A DNA stretch of 64,000 bases from contig JAFUZJ010000012.1 of the NCBI GenBank assembly GCA_017476665.1, positions 30,594-94,593 on the forward strand, written 5' to 3'. Of the stretch, positions 1 through 8,488 are shown one piece after another. The translations under genes and the position numbers were made by a program. The notes under the pieces are model-generated. The model ran no database searches. It saw nothing but the letters and a program-made list of their open reading frames with translations, and was not told the DNA's origin. The DNA is from Lachnospiraceae bacterium (GTDB taxonomy: Bacteria > Bacillota > Clostridia > Lachnospirales > Lachnospiraceae). Within the stretch, counting starts at the first letter, position 1. Each line of letters starts with the position of its first letter.

Positions 1-1
1 T

Positions 2-133
2 CTGGCGGCAAGTCTGCTGGACATGGATTTTAAATCCAGTGTGATGGCGGTGCTTTTGGGCGTAATCCTGGCAGGTATCATTATGGGATTGGTCAGCGCG
101 GGCGCATTCGGCGCAATCGGAGCGATTTTCTAA
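2..133 (+). CDS. C-terminal end of a small multidrug export-type membrane protein (partial)
   Basis: Only the last 43 codons are in the window; the reading frame is open to the left edge and stops just before the next gene. The visible part is almost entirely hydrophobic and contains GVILAGIIMGLVSAG, a Gly/Ala-rich final transmembrane helix. This matches the tail of the Sm_multidrug_ex (COG2426) family of small integral membrane proteins, whose transport role is poorly established. Only 1 base separates its stop from the next start, so the two are probably co-transcribed. The family call rests on one helix and is tentative. Confidence 0.5.
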   Translation: MAASLLDMDFKSSVMAVLLGVILAGIIMGLVSAGAFGAIGAIF

Positions 134-134
134 G

Positions 135-968
135 ATGGCAGAAGCATATTCGGATTTTGCACAAGTGTATGATGAATTTATGGATGAGACGCCATATGAG
201 CAATGGTGCGATACCATTGTGCGGTTTATGGAGCAGTATGGAATTTCCAAGCCCGTAAGGGGGGAGAAGGACCTGCTTGCTTCGGAGCGGAACCTGGTGC
301 TGGATCTGGGCTGCGGCACAGGTACGCTCACGGAACTTTTATATGGAAAAGGATATGACATGGTCGGGGTGGATAATGCGCCGGCCATGCTTGATATTGC
401 CATGAAAAAGAGACAGGAGAGCGGCTCTGAGATCCTGTATCTTTTGCAGGACATGAGAGAACTGGAACTCTACAGTACCGTCGGTACGGTGATCAGCGTA
501 TGTGATTCGCTGAATTACATTCTGGACGAGGAAGAAGTGTTAGAAGTGTTCCGGCTGGTAAATAACTATTTATATCCAGGCGGATTGTTTTTGTTTGATT
601 TTAATACAGACTATAAATACCGGGAAGTGATCGGAGATACGACGATCGCGGAGAACAGAGAAGATTGCAGCTTTATCTGGGAGAATTTCTATGATGAAGA
701 TAGCTGCCTGAATGAATACGATGTGACGATCTTCGTGCGGGATCAGGATTCCGGGGCGGATGCGGAACGGAAGACAGAGTCGGAGTTGTTTCGGCGGTTT
801 ACGGAAACCCACGTACAGAGAGGCTATACGGTGGAACAGATGAAGGATCTGGTAGAACGGGCAGGGCTGGAGATCCTAAAAGCACTGGATGCAGAGAGCC
901 TGTCAGAGGTCAATGCATGCAGCGAGAGAGTATATATCCTGGCGCGGGAATGTCAAAAAAACGGATAG
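135..968 (+). CDS. Class I SAM-dependent methyltransferase
   Basis: A 277-residue soluble protein. Motif I, LDLGCGTGTLTELL, lies near residues 56-69, followed by GVDNAPAMLDIA (the acidic residue that holds the SAM ribose) and LQDMRELEL. These are the hallmarks of a Rossmann-fold class I methyltransferase. The middle region with ISVCDSLNYILDEEE and the Tyr/Glu-rich beta strands resembles small-molecule methyltransferases common in clostridia. The substrate cannot be told from sequence. It starts 1 base after the upstream membrane protein and is followed after 36 bases by hslO. Alternative identities within the superfamily cannot be excluded. Confidence 0.85.
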   Translation: MAEAYSDFAQVYDEFMDETPYEQWCDTIVRFMEQYGISKPVRGEKDLLASERNLVLDLGCGTGTLTELLYGKGYDMVGVDNAPAMLDIAMKKRQESGSEILYLLQDMRELELYSTVGTVISVCDSLNYILDEEEVLEVFRLVNNYLYPGGLFLFDFNTDYKYREVIGDTTIAENREDCSFIWENFYDEDSCLNEYDVTIFVRDQDSGADAERKTESELFRRFTETHVQRGYTVEQMKDLVERAGLEILKALDAESLSEVNACSERVYILARECQKNG

Positions 969-1004
969 AGAAAATAGGGTAGAGTTTATCAGGAGAGCGA
1001 AGAT

Positions 1005-1880
1005 ATGAGTGATTATATGGTTCGGGCAACGGCGGCGGATGCGCAGATCAGGGCATTTGCCTGCACCACGAAGGAAATGGTGGAGCAGGCGAGGGCTTCC
1101 CATAATACCAGTCCTGTGGTGACGGCGGCATTGGGGAGACTGCTCAGCGCAGGGGCCATGATGGGCAGTATGCTGAAGGGAGAAGATCTGCTCACACTTC
1201 AGATCAAGGGGGACGGTCCGGTGAACGGATTGACCGTGACGGCGGATGCGAATGGCAATGTGAAAGGCTACGCCAATGTACCGGATGTGATCCTGCCCGC
1301 CAATGCAATCGGAAAGCTGGATGTGGGCGGCGCAGTGGGAAATGGGTTCCTGAGCGTGATCAAGGATCTGGGATTAAAGGAGCCCTATGTGGGGCAGACG
1401 GAATTGCAGACAGGTGAGATCGCGGAAGACCTGACTTATTATTTTGCGGCATCGGAGCAGGTCCCTTCCTGTGTGGGGCTGGGTGTGCTGATGGAACGCA
1501 ACAATACAGTCCGGCAGGCCGGCGGATTCATTGTACAGCTAATGCCGTTTGCCGAGGAGGAAGTGATCCGGAAGCTGGAGGAGAATCTGAAGCAGATCGC
1601 TTCCGTGACGACCATGCTGGATCAGGGAAATACGCCGGAGCAGATATTAGAGATTGTGCTGGCAGGGATGGATGTGGAAATAACGGATACCCTGCCGTGC
1701 AGATTCCACTGTAATTGCGATAAGACCCGGGTGGAAAAGGCTTTGATCAGTATCGGCAAAAAAGAGCTGAAAGATATGATCGACGAGGGAAAAGAGATTG
1801 AAGTGAATTGTCATTTCTGCAATCGAAATTATGTATTCAGCGTAGAGGAACTACAGGCGCTGTATGCGCGGTCAAAATAA
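1005..1880 (+). CDS. hslO: Hsp33 redox-regulated molecular chaperone
   Basis: A cytoplasmic holdase chaperone that is inactive when its four cysteines bind zinc and is switched on by oxidation and unfolding. The C-terminal redox switch is visible: CxC at residues about 236-238 (HCNCDKTRV) and CxxC at about 269-272 (CHFCNRNY). The N-terminal domain carries typical Hsp33 stretches such as GRLLSAGAMMGSMLKGED and the family's repeated small-residue strands. Length (291 residues) is normal. The start is supported by an upstream GGAGAG-type ribosome binding site. nadE follows after 19 bases. Confidence 0.96.
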   Translation: MSDYMVRATAADAQIRAFACTTKEMVEQARASHNTSPVVTAALGRLLSAGAMMGSMLKGEDLLTLQIKGDGPVNGLTVTADANGNVKGYANVPDVILPANAIGKLDVGGAVGNGFLSVIKDLGLKEPYVGQTELQTGEIAEDLTYYFAASEQVPSCVGLGVLMERNNTVRQAGGFIVQLMPFAEEEVIRKLEENLKQIASVTTMLDQGNTPEQILEIVLAGMDVEITDTLPCRFHCNCDKTRVEKALISIGKKELKDMIDEGKEIEVNCHFCNRNYVFSVEELQALYARSK

Positions 1881-1899
1881 CGGAGGAGGAAGCGGCGTT

Positions 1900-3807
1900 A
1901 TGGAACATGGCTTTGTCAAGGTGGCGGCAGTTACGCCCAAGATCAAGGTGGCGGATCCCGCTTATAATGCACAGGCAGTGTGTGAGGAATTGCAGAAGAT
2001 TTATGAAAAAGATGCGAAAATCATTGTGTTTCCGGAGTTGTGTCTGACCGGTTATACCTGTAATGACCTTTTTTTGCAGGAACGGCTTTTGGAGGAAGCA
2101 AAGGAAGCGTTGCAGACGGTTACACGCGCAACAGAGGGACATGACGCGTTGGTGTTTGTGGGGCTGCCGCTGGAGCGGGACGGGCGGTTATATAATGTGG
2201 CTGCCGTGCTGCAGGATGGGGAGATTCTTGGGTTTGTGCCGAAGACCAATATCCCTACGTATGGGGAATTTTATGAGGGCAGACATTTTGCGAAAGGAAA
2301 TGCCGAGGTGGCCGGTTTTTATCTGGATGAGGAGGAGATTCCCTTTGGCACGAATCTGCTCTTCACCTGTACCAATGTGAAGGGATTGACGGTGGGCTGC
2401 GAAATCTGTGAGGATCTGTGGGTGGCGAATCCGCCTTCCACCAACCATGCGTTAATGGGAGCAACCGTGATCGTGAATCTGTCTGCGTCCAATGAGACGG
2501 TGGGGAAGGATGCGTACCGGGAGATGCTGGTGAAATCCGCCAGCGCAAGGCTTTTGTGTGCTTACATTTATGCTTCCGCGGGAGAGGGGGAATCCACCCA
2601 GGATCTGGTCTTCGGCGGACATAATCTGATCGCGGAGAACGGCAGTGTGCTGGTGCAGTCGAAACGATTTGCAGGCGAGACGATCATCGGCGATATCGAT
2701 GTACATCGGATGCTCTCTGAGAGACGCCGTATGGGAACCTTCGGAGAGGAACCGGCACTGGCGTATCTGGTGGTGCCCTTTGAACTTCACAAAACGGAGA
2801 CGAAACTGGACAGACAATTCGGATGTACGCCCTTTGTGCCTTCGGATGAGAAAATGCGCAATCACCGCTGCGAGGAGATTCTGTCCATTCAGGCATATGG
2901 TCTGAAAAAGCGATATGAGCATACCGGGCTGAAATCAGCGGTGATCGGGATTTCGGGAGGCCTGGATTCCACGCTGGCTTTGCTTGTGACGGTGCGCACC
3001 TTTGATCTGTTGGGGTTGGACAGAAAGGGAATCCGGGCGGTTACCATGCCTTGCTTTGGCACAACGGATCGGACGTATGACAATGCCTGCCAGCTCTCAA
3101 ACACGCTGGGGGTGACCTTGGAGGAGATCGATATCAGGGAGGCTGTAAGGATCCATTTCCGGGATATCAAGCAGGACGAATCCAACCATAATGTGACGTA
3201 TGAAAACGGTCAGGCGCGAGAGCGGACACAGATTCTGATGGACATTGCAAATCGCGAGAACGGACTGGTGATTGGCACCGGCGACATGTCGGAGCTGGCC
3301 TTGGGCTGGGCAACCTATAACGGAGATCATATGTCCATGTATGGGGTGAATGCGGGCGTGCCCAAGACGCTGGTGCGGCATCTGGTGCGCTACTATGCGG
3401 ACACCTGCGGTGATGGGGAGCTTTCCGCAGTGCTTTTAGATGTGTTGGATACGCCGGTGAGTCCGGAACTGCTGCCTGCGGTGGACGGAAAGATTTCCCA
3501 GAAGACCGAGGATCTGGTAGGACCTTACGAACTGCATGACTTTTTCCTGTATTATATGCTGCGGTGCGGATTTGAGCCGAAGAAAGTCTATTGTATTGCC
3601 CAAATTGCCTTTGCGGGGCAGTATGATGAGGCTGTCATTTTAAAATGGCTGAAGACCTTCTACCGAAGATTCTTCAGCCAACAGTTCAAACGCTCCTGCC
3701 TGCCGGATGGACCGAAGGTGGGTTCGGTTGCGGTTTCGCCCAGAGGCGATCTGCGCATGCCCTCCGATGCAAGCGCTGCGGCATGGCTGGCACAGTTGGA
3801 AGATTAA
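1900..3807 (+). CDS. nadE: Glutamine-dependent NAD(+) synthetase
   Basis: Catalyses the last step of NAD biosynthesis, amidation of nicotinic acid adenine dinucleotide using ammonia from glutamine. The N-terminal half is a nitrilase-fold glutaminase with its triad visible: Glu in FPELCLTGYT, Lys in PKTNIPTYGEFYEG, Cys in GCEICEDLWV. The C-terminal half is an ATP-pyrophosphatase with the P-loop GISGGLDSTLALL near residue 350 and GTGDMSELALGW. I chose this ATG rather than an in-frame one 36 bases upstream because GGAGGAGGA sits 9 bases before it. That gives 635 residues, the usual two-domain length. Its stop overlaps the convergent downstream gene by 4 bases. Confidence 0.96.
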   Translation: MEHGFVKVAAVTPKIKVADPAYNAQAVCEELQKIYEKDAKIIVFPELCLTGYTCNDLFLQERLLEEAKEALQTVTRATEGHDALVFVGLPLERDGRLYNVAAVLQDGEILGFVPKTNIPTYGEFYEGRHFAKGNAEVAGFYLDEEEIPFGTNLLFTCTNVKGLTVGCEICEDLWVANPPSTNHALMGATVIVNLSASNETVGKDAYREMLVKSASARLLCAYIYASAGEGESTQDLVFGGHNLIAENGSVLVQSKRFAGETIIGDIDVHRMLSERRRMGTFGEEPALAYLVVPFELHKTETKLDRQFGCTPFVPSDEKMRNHRCEEILSIQAYGLKKRYEHTGLKSAVIGISGGLDSTLALLVTVRTFDLLGLDRKGIRAVTMPCFGTTDRTYDNACQLSNTLGVTLEEIDIREAVRIHFRDIKQDESNHNVTYENGQARERTQILMDIANRENGLVIGTGDMSELALGWATYNGDHMSMYGVNAGVPKTLVRHLVRYYADTCGDGELSAVLLDVLDTPVSPELLPAVDGKISQKTEDLVGPYELHDFFLYYMLRCGFEPKKVYCIAQIAFAGQYDEAVILKWLKTFYRRFFSQQFKRSCLPDGPKVGSVAVSPRGDLRMPSDASAAAWLAQLED

Positions 3808-4307
3808 CTGTGAGCCTTGTTTAACGAATTTCTGATCGCTTCCAGCAGGATCAATGAGGTATATTTATTGTCTGCACTGTAGGTGATCCCGCTTAGAGAC
3901 TGTGTTTCGTAAATCTGATCGCTGATGGATTCCAGTGTAGGCTCCAGCAGGGGATATACAGTGTAGACAGACTCGCTGGGATTGGCCAGACGAATGGAGG
4001 AAATGGTTTCCTGGCTTACGATTACTTCCACGTCCACGGTCTGACCGCCCAACACCAGCTCGGTCGTATATACACCGGGTATGTATGTGCCGACGGATGC
4101 ATTAACCTGCACCGTGGAGGCATTATCGGATTCGGCCGGATGATTGCTCTGCGGTGTGACGGAATCCTGAGGGGTGTTTTCGTCTTTTTGATCCGGCAGA
4201 AACAGAATTACCATGAGAAGGATGATCAGAATTGCCAATACAGCAAAAACGGCTGTATAGATCAATTCCTTCATGTGAAGTACTACAATCTTTGTATTTG
4301 CGCTCAT
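3804..4307 (-). CDS. Membrane-anchored protein with FMN-binding-like extracytoplasmic domain
   Basis: A 167-residue protein with a single N-terminal transmembrane segment (around residues 14-35), a short Asp/Gln/Ser-rich linker, and a globular domain outside the membrane. The domain begins GTYIPGVYTTELVLGGQTV and alternates short strands in the manner of FMN_bind domains. It ends in a helix where flavinylation motifs usually lie, but a clear S-G-A-T motif is absent; GITYSADNKYTSLILLEAI occupies that place. The start is supported by AGGGAGA upstream, while the 15-codon extension has no such site. Function unknown; the FMN_bind relation is an inference from pattern. Confidence 0.6.
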   Translation of the reverse strand: MSANTKIVVLHMKELIYTAVFAVLAILIILLMVILFLPDQKDENTPQDSVTPQSNHPAESDNASTVQVNASVGTYIPGVYTTELVLGGQTVDVEVIVSQETISSIRLANPSESVYTVYPLLEPTLESISDQIYETQSLSGITYSADNKYTSLILLEAIRNSLNKAHS

Positions 4308-4393
4308 ATGGATTCTCCCTGTCCTTGTTTTACGGTTTGCTTTGTAAAACATATGAGGGTTGGGCAGGGTTTATGCCATCAAAAGAAATCGTC

Positions 4394-4423
4394 TTGACAA
4401 GATGCTATATAAGTTGTTATGAT
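4394..4423 (+). promoter_or_regulatory. Sigma-A promoter of glnA
   Basis: TTGACA at 4394-4399 and TATGAT at 4418-4423 with an 18-base spacer. Transcription would begin near 4430, right at the foot of the leader hairpins that precede glnA. Confidence 0.75.
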
Positions 4424-4430
4424 AAATCAC

Positions 4431-4475
4431 AGAACAAGGGTGTTCTTACGGGTTAGGGTAAGAGCACCCTTTTTT
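4431..4475 (+). terminator. glnA leader attenuator: Rho-independent terminator with competing hairpins
   Basis: The terminator is a 12-bp stem (4438-4449 with 4458-4469, one G-U pair) followed by six T at 4470-4475, and lies between the promoter and the glnA ribosome binding site. Two smaller stems exclude it. P1 is AGAAC (4431-4435) with GTTCT (4442-4446), enclosing the six-base loop AAGGGT with A at loop position 1 and G at position 4. A second is CTTAC/GTAAG, with an eight-base loop. A- and G-containing hexaloops are the known binding sites of ANTAR antiterminators, and an ANTAR gene follows glnA. The first loop fits the ANTAR pattern; the second does not fit perfectly. Confidence 0.7.
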
Positions 4476-4493
4476 GCGAAAGGAGAGGCTGAT

Positions 4494-5825
4494 ATGAATC
4501 AATATTCCAGAGATGATATTGTCAGATTGGTGGAAGAGGAGGATGTGGAATTTATCCGCCTGCAGTTTACGGATATGTTCGGTAATCTGAAGAATATAGC
4601 GATCACTGCGAGCCAGCTGGAGCGGGCGCTGGACAACAAGTGTATGTTTGACGGTTCTGCTATTGATGGATTTGTGCGGATTGAGGAGTCGGATATGTAT
4701 CTGTATCCAGACTATTCGACTTTTGAGATATTTCCCTGGAGACCGCAGCAGGGGAAGGTGGCCAGAATGCTCTGTGATGTGTACCGTCCCGGCGGAGAGC
4801 CTTTTGAGGGAGATCCCAGATATATTTTGAAGCGCGCAATCCGGAAAGCACAGGAGATGGGATACACTTTCAAGGTGGGGCCGGAGTGCGAGTTTTTCCT
4901 GTTTAATACGGATGAAAATACCATGCCGACTACCGAAACCAATGAGCAGGCCGGATTTTTTGATATTGGACCGCTGGATTTCGGAGAGAACGCGAGACGG
5001 GATATGGTCATGACACTGGAGGATATGGATTTTGTGGTGGAGGCATCCCATCACGAGATTTCACCCGCTCAGCATGAGATTGATTTTCAGTATGATGAGG
5101 CACTGCAGACGGCGGATAATATTATGACGTTCCGGTTGGCGGTGCGGACGATCGCGAAGCGGCACGGACTGCATGCTACATTTATGCCGAAGCCCAAGTC
5201 CGGCGTGAACGGTTCCGGTATGCATGTAAATATGTCTCTGCACAAAGGGGATAAAAATGTGTTTGCCGATCCCGCGGATGAACTGGGTCTGAGCGAGGAA
5301 GCCTATTGGTTTATCGGCGGTCTGATGAAGCACATTAAGGGGATGGCGGCGATCACAAACCCGCTGGTAAACTCTTATAAAAGACTGGTGCCGGGGTATG
5401 ATGCGCCGGTCTATATCGCGTGGAGTGCCACGAACCGCAGCCCTCTGATCCGGATTCCGGCGGTGAAGGGAGACGGCACACGGATTGAGCTGCGCAGTCC
5501 TGATTCCGCAGCGAATCCTTATCTGATGCTGGCAGTCTGCCTGATGGCGGGATTGGACGGCATTCAGAATCAGATCATGCCGCCTGCGAGAGTAAACGGC
5601 AATCTGTTTGAGATGACGGAGGAAGCGCGGGAACAGGCGGGAATCAGAAAGCTGCCTTCCAGCCTGATGGAAGCGATCGAAGAACTGGAAAAGGATACTT
5701 TTATCTGCGATGTACTGGGTGAGCATTTGTGCAAAAAGTATATTGCTGCCAAACGGGAAGAGTGGAATCAGTATCGTGCCCAGGTGTCCCAGTGGGAAGT
5801 GGATCAATATTTGAACAAATACTAA
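4494..5825 (+). CDS. glnA: Glutamine synthetase type I (GSI-alpha)
   Basis: Makes glutamine from glutamate, ammonia and ATP; the central ammonia-assimilation enzyme. Recognisable family blocks in order: GSAIDGFVRIEESDM, KVGPECEFFLF (metal-binding Glu), EASHHEISPAQHEIDF, NGSGMHVNMSL, and the NRSPLIRIPA block with its substrate-binding Arg. At 443 residues with no adenylylation-site insertion it belongs to the alpha subtype typical of Firmicutes. The start follows AAGGAGAGG; the longer in-frame ATG at 4419 lies inside the promoter/leader and is unlikely. Expression is probably controlled by the terminator in its leader. The ANTAR regulator gene follows 36 bases downstream. Confidence 0.96.
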   Translation: MNQYSRDDIVRLVEEEDVEFIRLQFTDMFGNLKNIAITASQLERALDNKCMFDGSAIDGFVRIEESDMYLYPDYSTFEIFPWRPQQGKVARMLCDVYRPGGEPFEGDPRYILKRAIRKAQEMGYTFKVGPECEFFLFNTDENTMPTTETNEQAGFFDIGPLDFGENARRDMVMTLEDMDFVVEASHHEISPAQHEIDFQYDEALQTADNIMTFRLAVRTIAKRHGLHATFMPKPKSGVNGSGMHVNMSLHKGDKNVFADPADELGLSEEAYWFIGGLMKHIKGMAAITNPLVNSYKRLVPGYDAPVYIAWSATNRSPLIRIPAVKGDGTRIELRSPDSAANPYLMLAVCLMAGLDGIQNQIMPPARVNGNLFEMTEEAREQAGIRKLPSSLMEAIEELEKDTFICDVLGEHLCKKYIAAKREEWNQYRAQVSQWEVDQYLNKY

Positions 5826-5861
5826 ATCTTCTTGTAAAATTCTGCGAGAGGAGGTGGGCAT

Positions 5862-6410
5862 TTGACAAATATTATTGTGGCGCTGCCAAAGCTGGACAAT
5901 GCCAAGAGCATCAAGAATATTCTGGTGCGGAGCGGCATTCAGGTCACAGGTATCTGCACAACGGGTGCACAGGCGTTGAGTCAGGCGGACAGTATGCATG
6001 ACGGAATCCTGATCTGCAATTACAAGCTGGCCGATATGATGTATGACCGTTTGCATGAATGCCTGCCGGCAGGATTTGAAATGCTGCTCATGGCGCCTCA
6101 GGCAGTGATCAATGAATGTTATGGAAACGATATTGTATGCCTCTCTATGCCGCTGCAGGTAAATGATCTGATCAATACGGTCAACATGATGGCGGACAAT
6201 ATCGAGAGGAGGCGCAGGAAGAAGCGTCTGCAGCCGAAGGTGAGGACTGCGGAGGAAGAGGCGGTACTCACGGATGCAAAGACGCTTTTGATGGAGCGGA
6301 ACCATATGACGGAACAGGAGGCCCACCGGTATCTGCAGAAATGCAGCATGGACAGTGGAACCAATATGGTGGAAGCGGCGGAAATGGTACTGACAATGAT
6401 GAAGGAGTAA
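5862..6410 (+). CDS. ANTAR-domain RNA-binding antiterminator with pseudo-receiver domain
   Basis: A 182-residue response-regulator-like protein. Residues 1-115 resemble a receiver domain, but the usual phospho-acceptor Asp is replaced by Asn (about residue 53, in LICNYKLADM), so phosphorylation at that site is not expected. Residues about 125-182 form the ANTAR domain, with DAKTLLMERNHMTEQEAHR and MDSGTNMVEAAEMVL. ANTAR proteins bind paired hexaloop hairpins in mRNA leaders and prevent termination. Translation starts at TTG behind a strong GAGGAGGTGG site. Its position directly after glnA, whose leader has a terminator and one matching hexaloop, suggests it regulates glnA. Signal sensed is unknown. 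Confidence 0.9.
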   Translation: MTNIIVALPKLDNAKSIKNILVRSGIQVTGICTTGAQALSQADSMHDGILICNYKLADMMYDRLHECLPAGFEMLLMAPQAVINECYGNDIVCLSMPLQVNDLINTVNMMADNIERRRRKKRLQPKVRTAEEEAVLTDAKTLLMERNHMTEQEAHRYLQKCSMDSGTNMVEAAEMVLTMMKE

Positions 6411-6414
6411 AAAA

Positions 6415-7272
6415 ATGAAATTTACCAAGATGCAGGGATGCGGCAATGATTATGTGTATGTGAACGGTTTTGAGGAGAAGATTTCCCCCAAGCAGAAGCC
6501 GGAGATCGTAAAACGCCTCAGCGACAGACATTTCGGGATTGGCGGCGATGGGGTGATCTTCATCAATCCTGCCGAGGAAGCGGATTTTGAGATGGAGATG
6601 TACAATGCGGACGGCAGCCGCTCGGAGATGTGCGGGAACGGGATCCGCTGTGTGGCGAAATATGTGTACGACAAAGGACTGACGGATGAGGGCAGGATCA
6701 CCATTGTCAGCGCGGGAAAGATCAAGTACCTGGAGCTCACGGTGGAAGGTAAGACGAAAGACACCAGAGGCGCAGTGACGAAAGTGCGCGTCAATATGGG
6801 CAGTCCTATTCTGGTGCCGGAGGAGATTCCGGTGCAGGCAGCAGGAGAGCAGGCAGTGGACGAGCCGATCCTCGTATGCGGTCAGGAATACCGCATGACC
6901 TGTGTGTCCATGGGGAATCCCCATGCGGTGGTGTTTATGAAAGATGTGGCGCATCTGGAGATTGAGAAGGTGGGTCCCTATTTTGAAAATCATGAGAGGT
7001 TTCCCAGACGGACGAACACAGAGTTTGTGGAGGTGCTTGACAGACAGCATGTGTTCATGCGGGTGTGGGAGCGAGGTACCGGAGAGACGCTGGCCTGTGG
7101 AACCGGGTGCTGTGCCACAGCGGTGGCCTGTGTATTGAACGGGCTGACGGATGATGAGATCACGGTGAAGGTTCTGGGCGGTGAGCTGCAGATCAAGTGG
7201 GACAGAGAGCAGAATGTGGTGTTTATGACAGGACCTGCGGAGATTGTGTTTGAAGGGGAGGTTGAGTTGTAA
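6415..7272 (+). CDS. dapF: Diaminopimelate epimerase
   Basis: Converts LL- to meso-diaminopimelate for lysine and peptidoglycan synthesis, without cofactor, using two cysteines as acid and base. Both are visible: [12 protein letters not shown] near residues 70-81 and [13 protein letters not shown] near 225-237. The N-terminal GCGNDYVYV substrate-binding motif is also present. Length 285 residues is normal. It begins 4 bases after the ANTAR gene and ends 1 base before dapL, so it is translationally linked to dapL; the two act one after the other in the same pathway. Confidence 0.97.
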   Translation: MKFTKMQGCGNDYVYVNGFEEKISPKQKPEIVKRLSDRHFGIGGDGVIFINPAEEADFEMEMYNADGSRSEMCGNGIRCVAKYVYDKGLTDEGRITIVSAGKIKYLELTVEGKTKDTRGAVTKVRVNMGSPILVPEEIPVQAAGEQAVDEPILVCGQEYRMTCVSMGNPHAVVFMKDVAHLEIEKVGPYFENHERFPRRTNTEFVEVLDRQHVFMRVWERGTGETLACGTGCCATAVACVLNGLTDDEITVKVLGGELQIKWDREQNVVFMTGPAEIVFEGEVEL

Positions 7273-7273
7273 G

Positions 7274-8488
7274 ATGTTTCAGTTAAATGAGAATTATTTA
7301 AAGCTGCCGGGGAGTTATCTGTTTTCTACAATCGGGAAGAAAGTGAACGCCTATGCGGCAGCCCATCCGGAAAAGAAGATCATCCGGTTGGGAATCGGCG
7401 ATGTAACGCAGCCGTTGGCGCCTGCGATCATTGAGGCGATGCACAAGGCCGTGGATGAGATGGGAAAAGCGGAAACTTTCCATGGATATGCGCCGGATCT
7501 GGGGTATGAGTTTTTACGGAATGCCATTGCGGAAAATGATTATAAATCCAGGGGCTGTGAGGTTGCAGCGGACGAGATCTTTATCTCCGACGGAGCAAAA
7601 TGTGATTCCGGAAATATCCAGGAGATCTTCAGCAGGGACAATAAAATTGCGGTCTGCGATCCCGTGTATCCGGTGTATGTGGATTCCAATGTGATGGCGG
7701 GCAGGACAGGAACCTATGACAAAGAAACGGAGACCTGGTCGGATGTGATCTATATGCCCTGCGTGGCGGAGAATGGATTTGCGCCGGAACTGCCGAAGCA
7801 AACGCCGGATCTGATCTATCTGTGTTTTCCGAACAACCCGACCGGAGCAACGATCACGAAAGCCCAGCTGCAGGAGTGGGTGGACTATGCCAATAAAGTC
7901 GGAGCGGTGATCATCTATGACGCCGCCTATGAGGCATACATTGCGGAGGCGGATGTGCCCCACAGTATCTATGAGTGTGAGGGGGCGAGAACCTGCGCCA
8001 TCGAACTGCGGTCTTTCTCTAAGAATGCTGGGTTTACCGGTGTGCGCCTGGGCTTTACGGTGGTGCCCAAGGATCTGAAGTGTGGAGATGTGGCACTGCA
8101 TTCGCTGTGGGCAAGACGGCATGGCACGAAATACAACGGCGCGCCTTATATTGTACAGCGCGCGGGGGAAGCGGTTTATTCCGAGGCGGGTAAGGCACAG
8201 CTGAAGGAGCAGGTTGCCTATTACATGAAAAATGCCCATTATATCCTGAATGGGCTGCGGGATGCCGGATTTACGGTTTCGGGCGGCGTAAATGCGCCTT
8301 ATATCTGGCTGAAAGCGCCGAACGGTATGACCAGCTGGGAATTTTTTGACTATCTGTTGGAAAAAGTGAATGTGGTAGGAACGCCGGGAGCCGGATTTGG
8401 TCCCAGCGGGGAAACTTACTTTCGCCTGACTGCGTTTGGAAGCTACGAAAACACAGTGGAAGCGGTAGACAGAATTCGACATATTTAA
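7274..8488 (+). CDS. dapL: LL-diaminopimelate aminotransferase
   Basis: A PLP enzyme that converts tetrahydrodipicolinate directly into LL-diaminopimelate, bypassing the succinylase or acetylase routes to lysine. Fold-type I features: [34 protein letters not shown], and the PLP-binding lysine in [16 protein letters not shown]. The 404 residues match the family. I take the ATG 1 base after the dapF stop; the upstream in-frame ATG lies inside dapF. Together with dapF the window shows the complete tetrahydrodipicolinate-to-meso-DAP branch. The last 4 bases overlap a convergent gene. Confidence 0.96.
   Translation: MFQLNENYLKLPGSYLFSTIGKKVNAYAAAHPEKKIIRLGIGDVTQPLAPAIIEAMHKAVDEMGKAETFHGYAPDLGYEFLRNAIAENDYKSRGCEVAADEIFISDGAKCDSGNIQEIFSRDNKIAVCDPVYPVYVDSNVMAGRTGTYDKETETWSDVIYMPCVAENGFAPELPKQTPDLIYLCFPNNPTGATITKAQLQEWVDYANKVGAVIIYDAAYEAYIAEADVPHSIYECEGARTCAIELRSFSKNAGFTGVRLGFTVVPKDLKCGDVALHSLWARRHGTKYNGAPYIVQRAGEAVYSEAGKAQLKEQVAYYMKNAHYILNGLRDAGFTVSGGVNAPYIWLKAPNGMTSWEFFDYLLEKVNVVGTPGAGFGPSGETYFRLTAFGSYENTVEAVDRIRHI

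Noticed and set aside
4419-4493. Extended glnA start at the upstream ATG
   Set aside because: That segment overlaps the promoter -10 box and the leader hairpins, and the ATG at 4494 has a proper AGGAGAGG site.
5061-6446. 461-codon frame antisense to glnA and the ANTAR gene
   Set aside because: It covers two well-supported genes and their spacer, and the translation is His/Arg/Ile-rich without domains.
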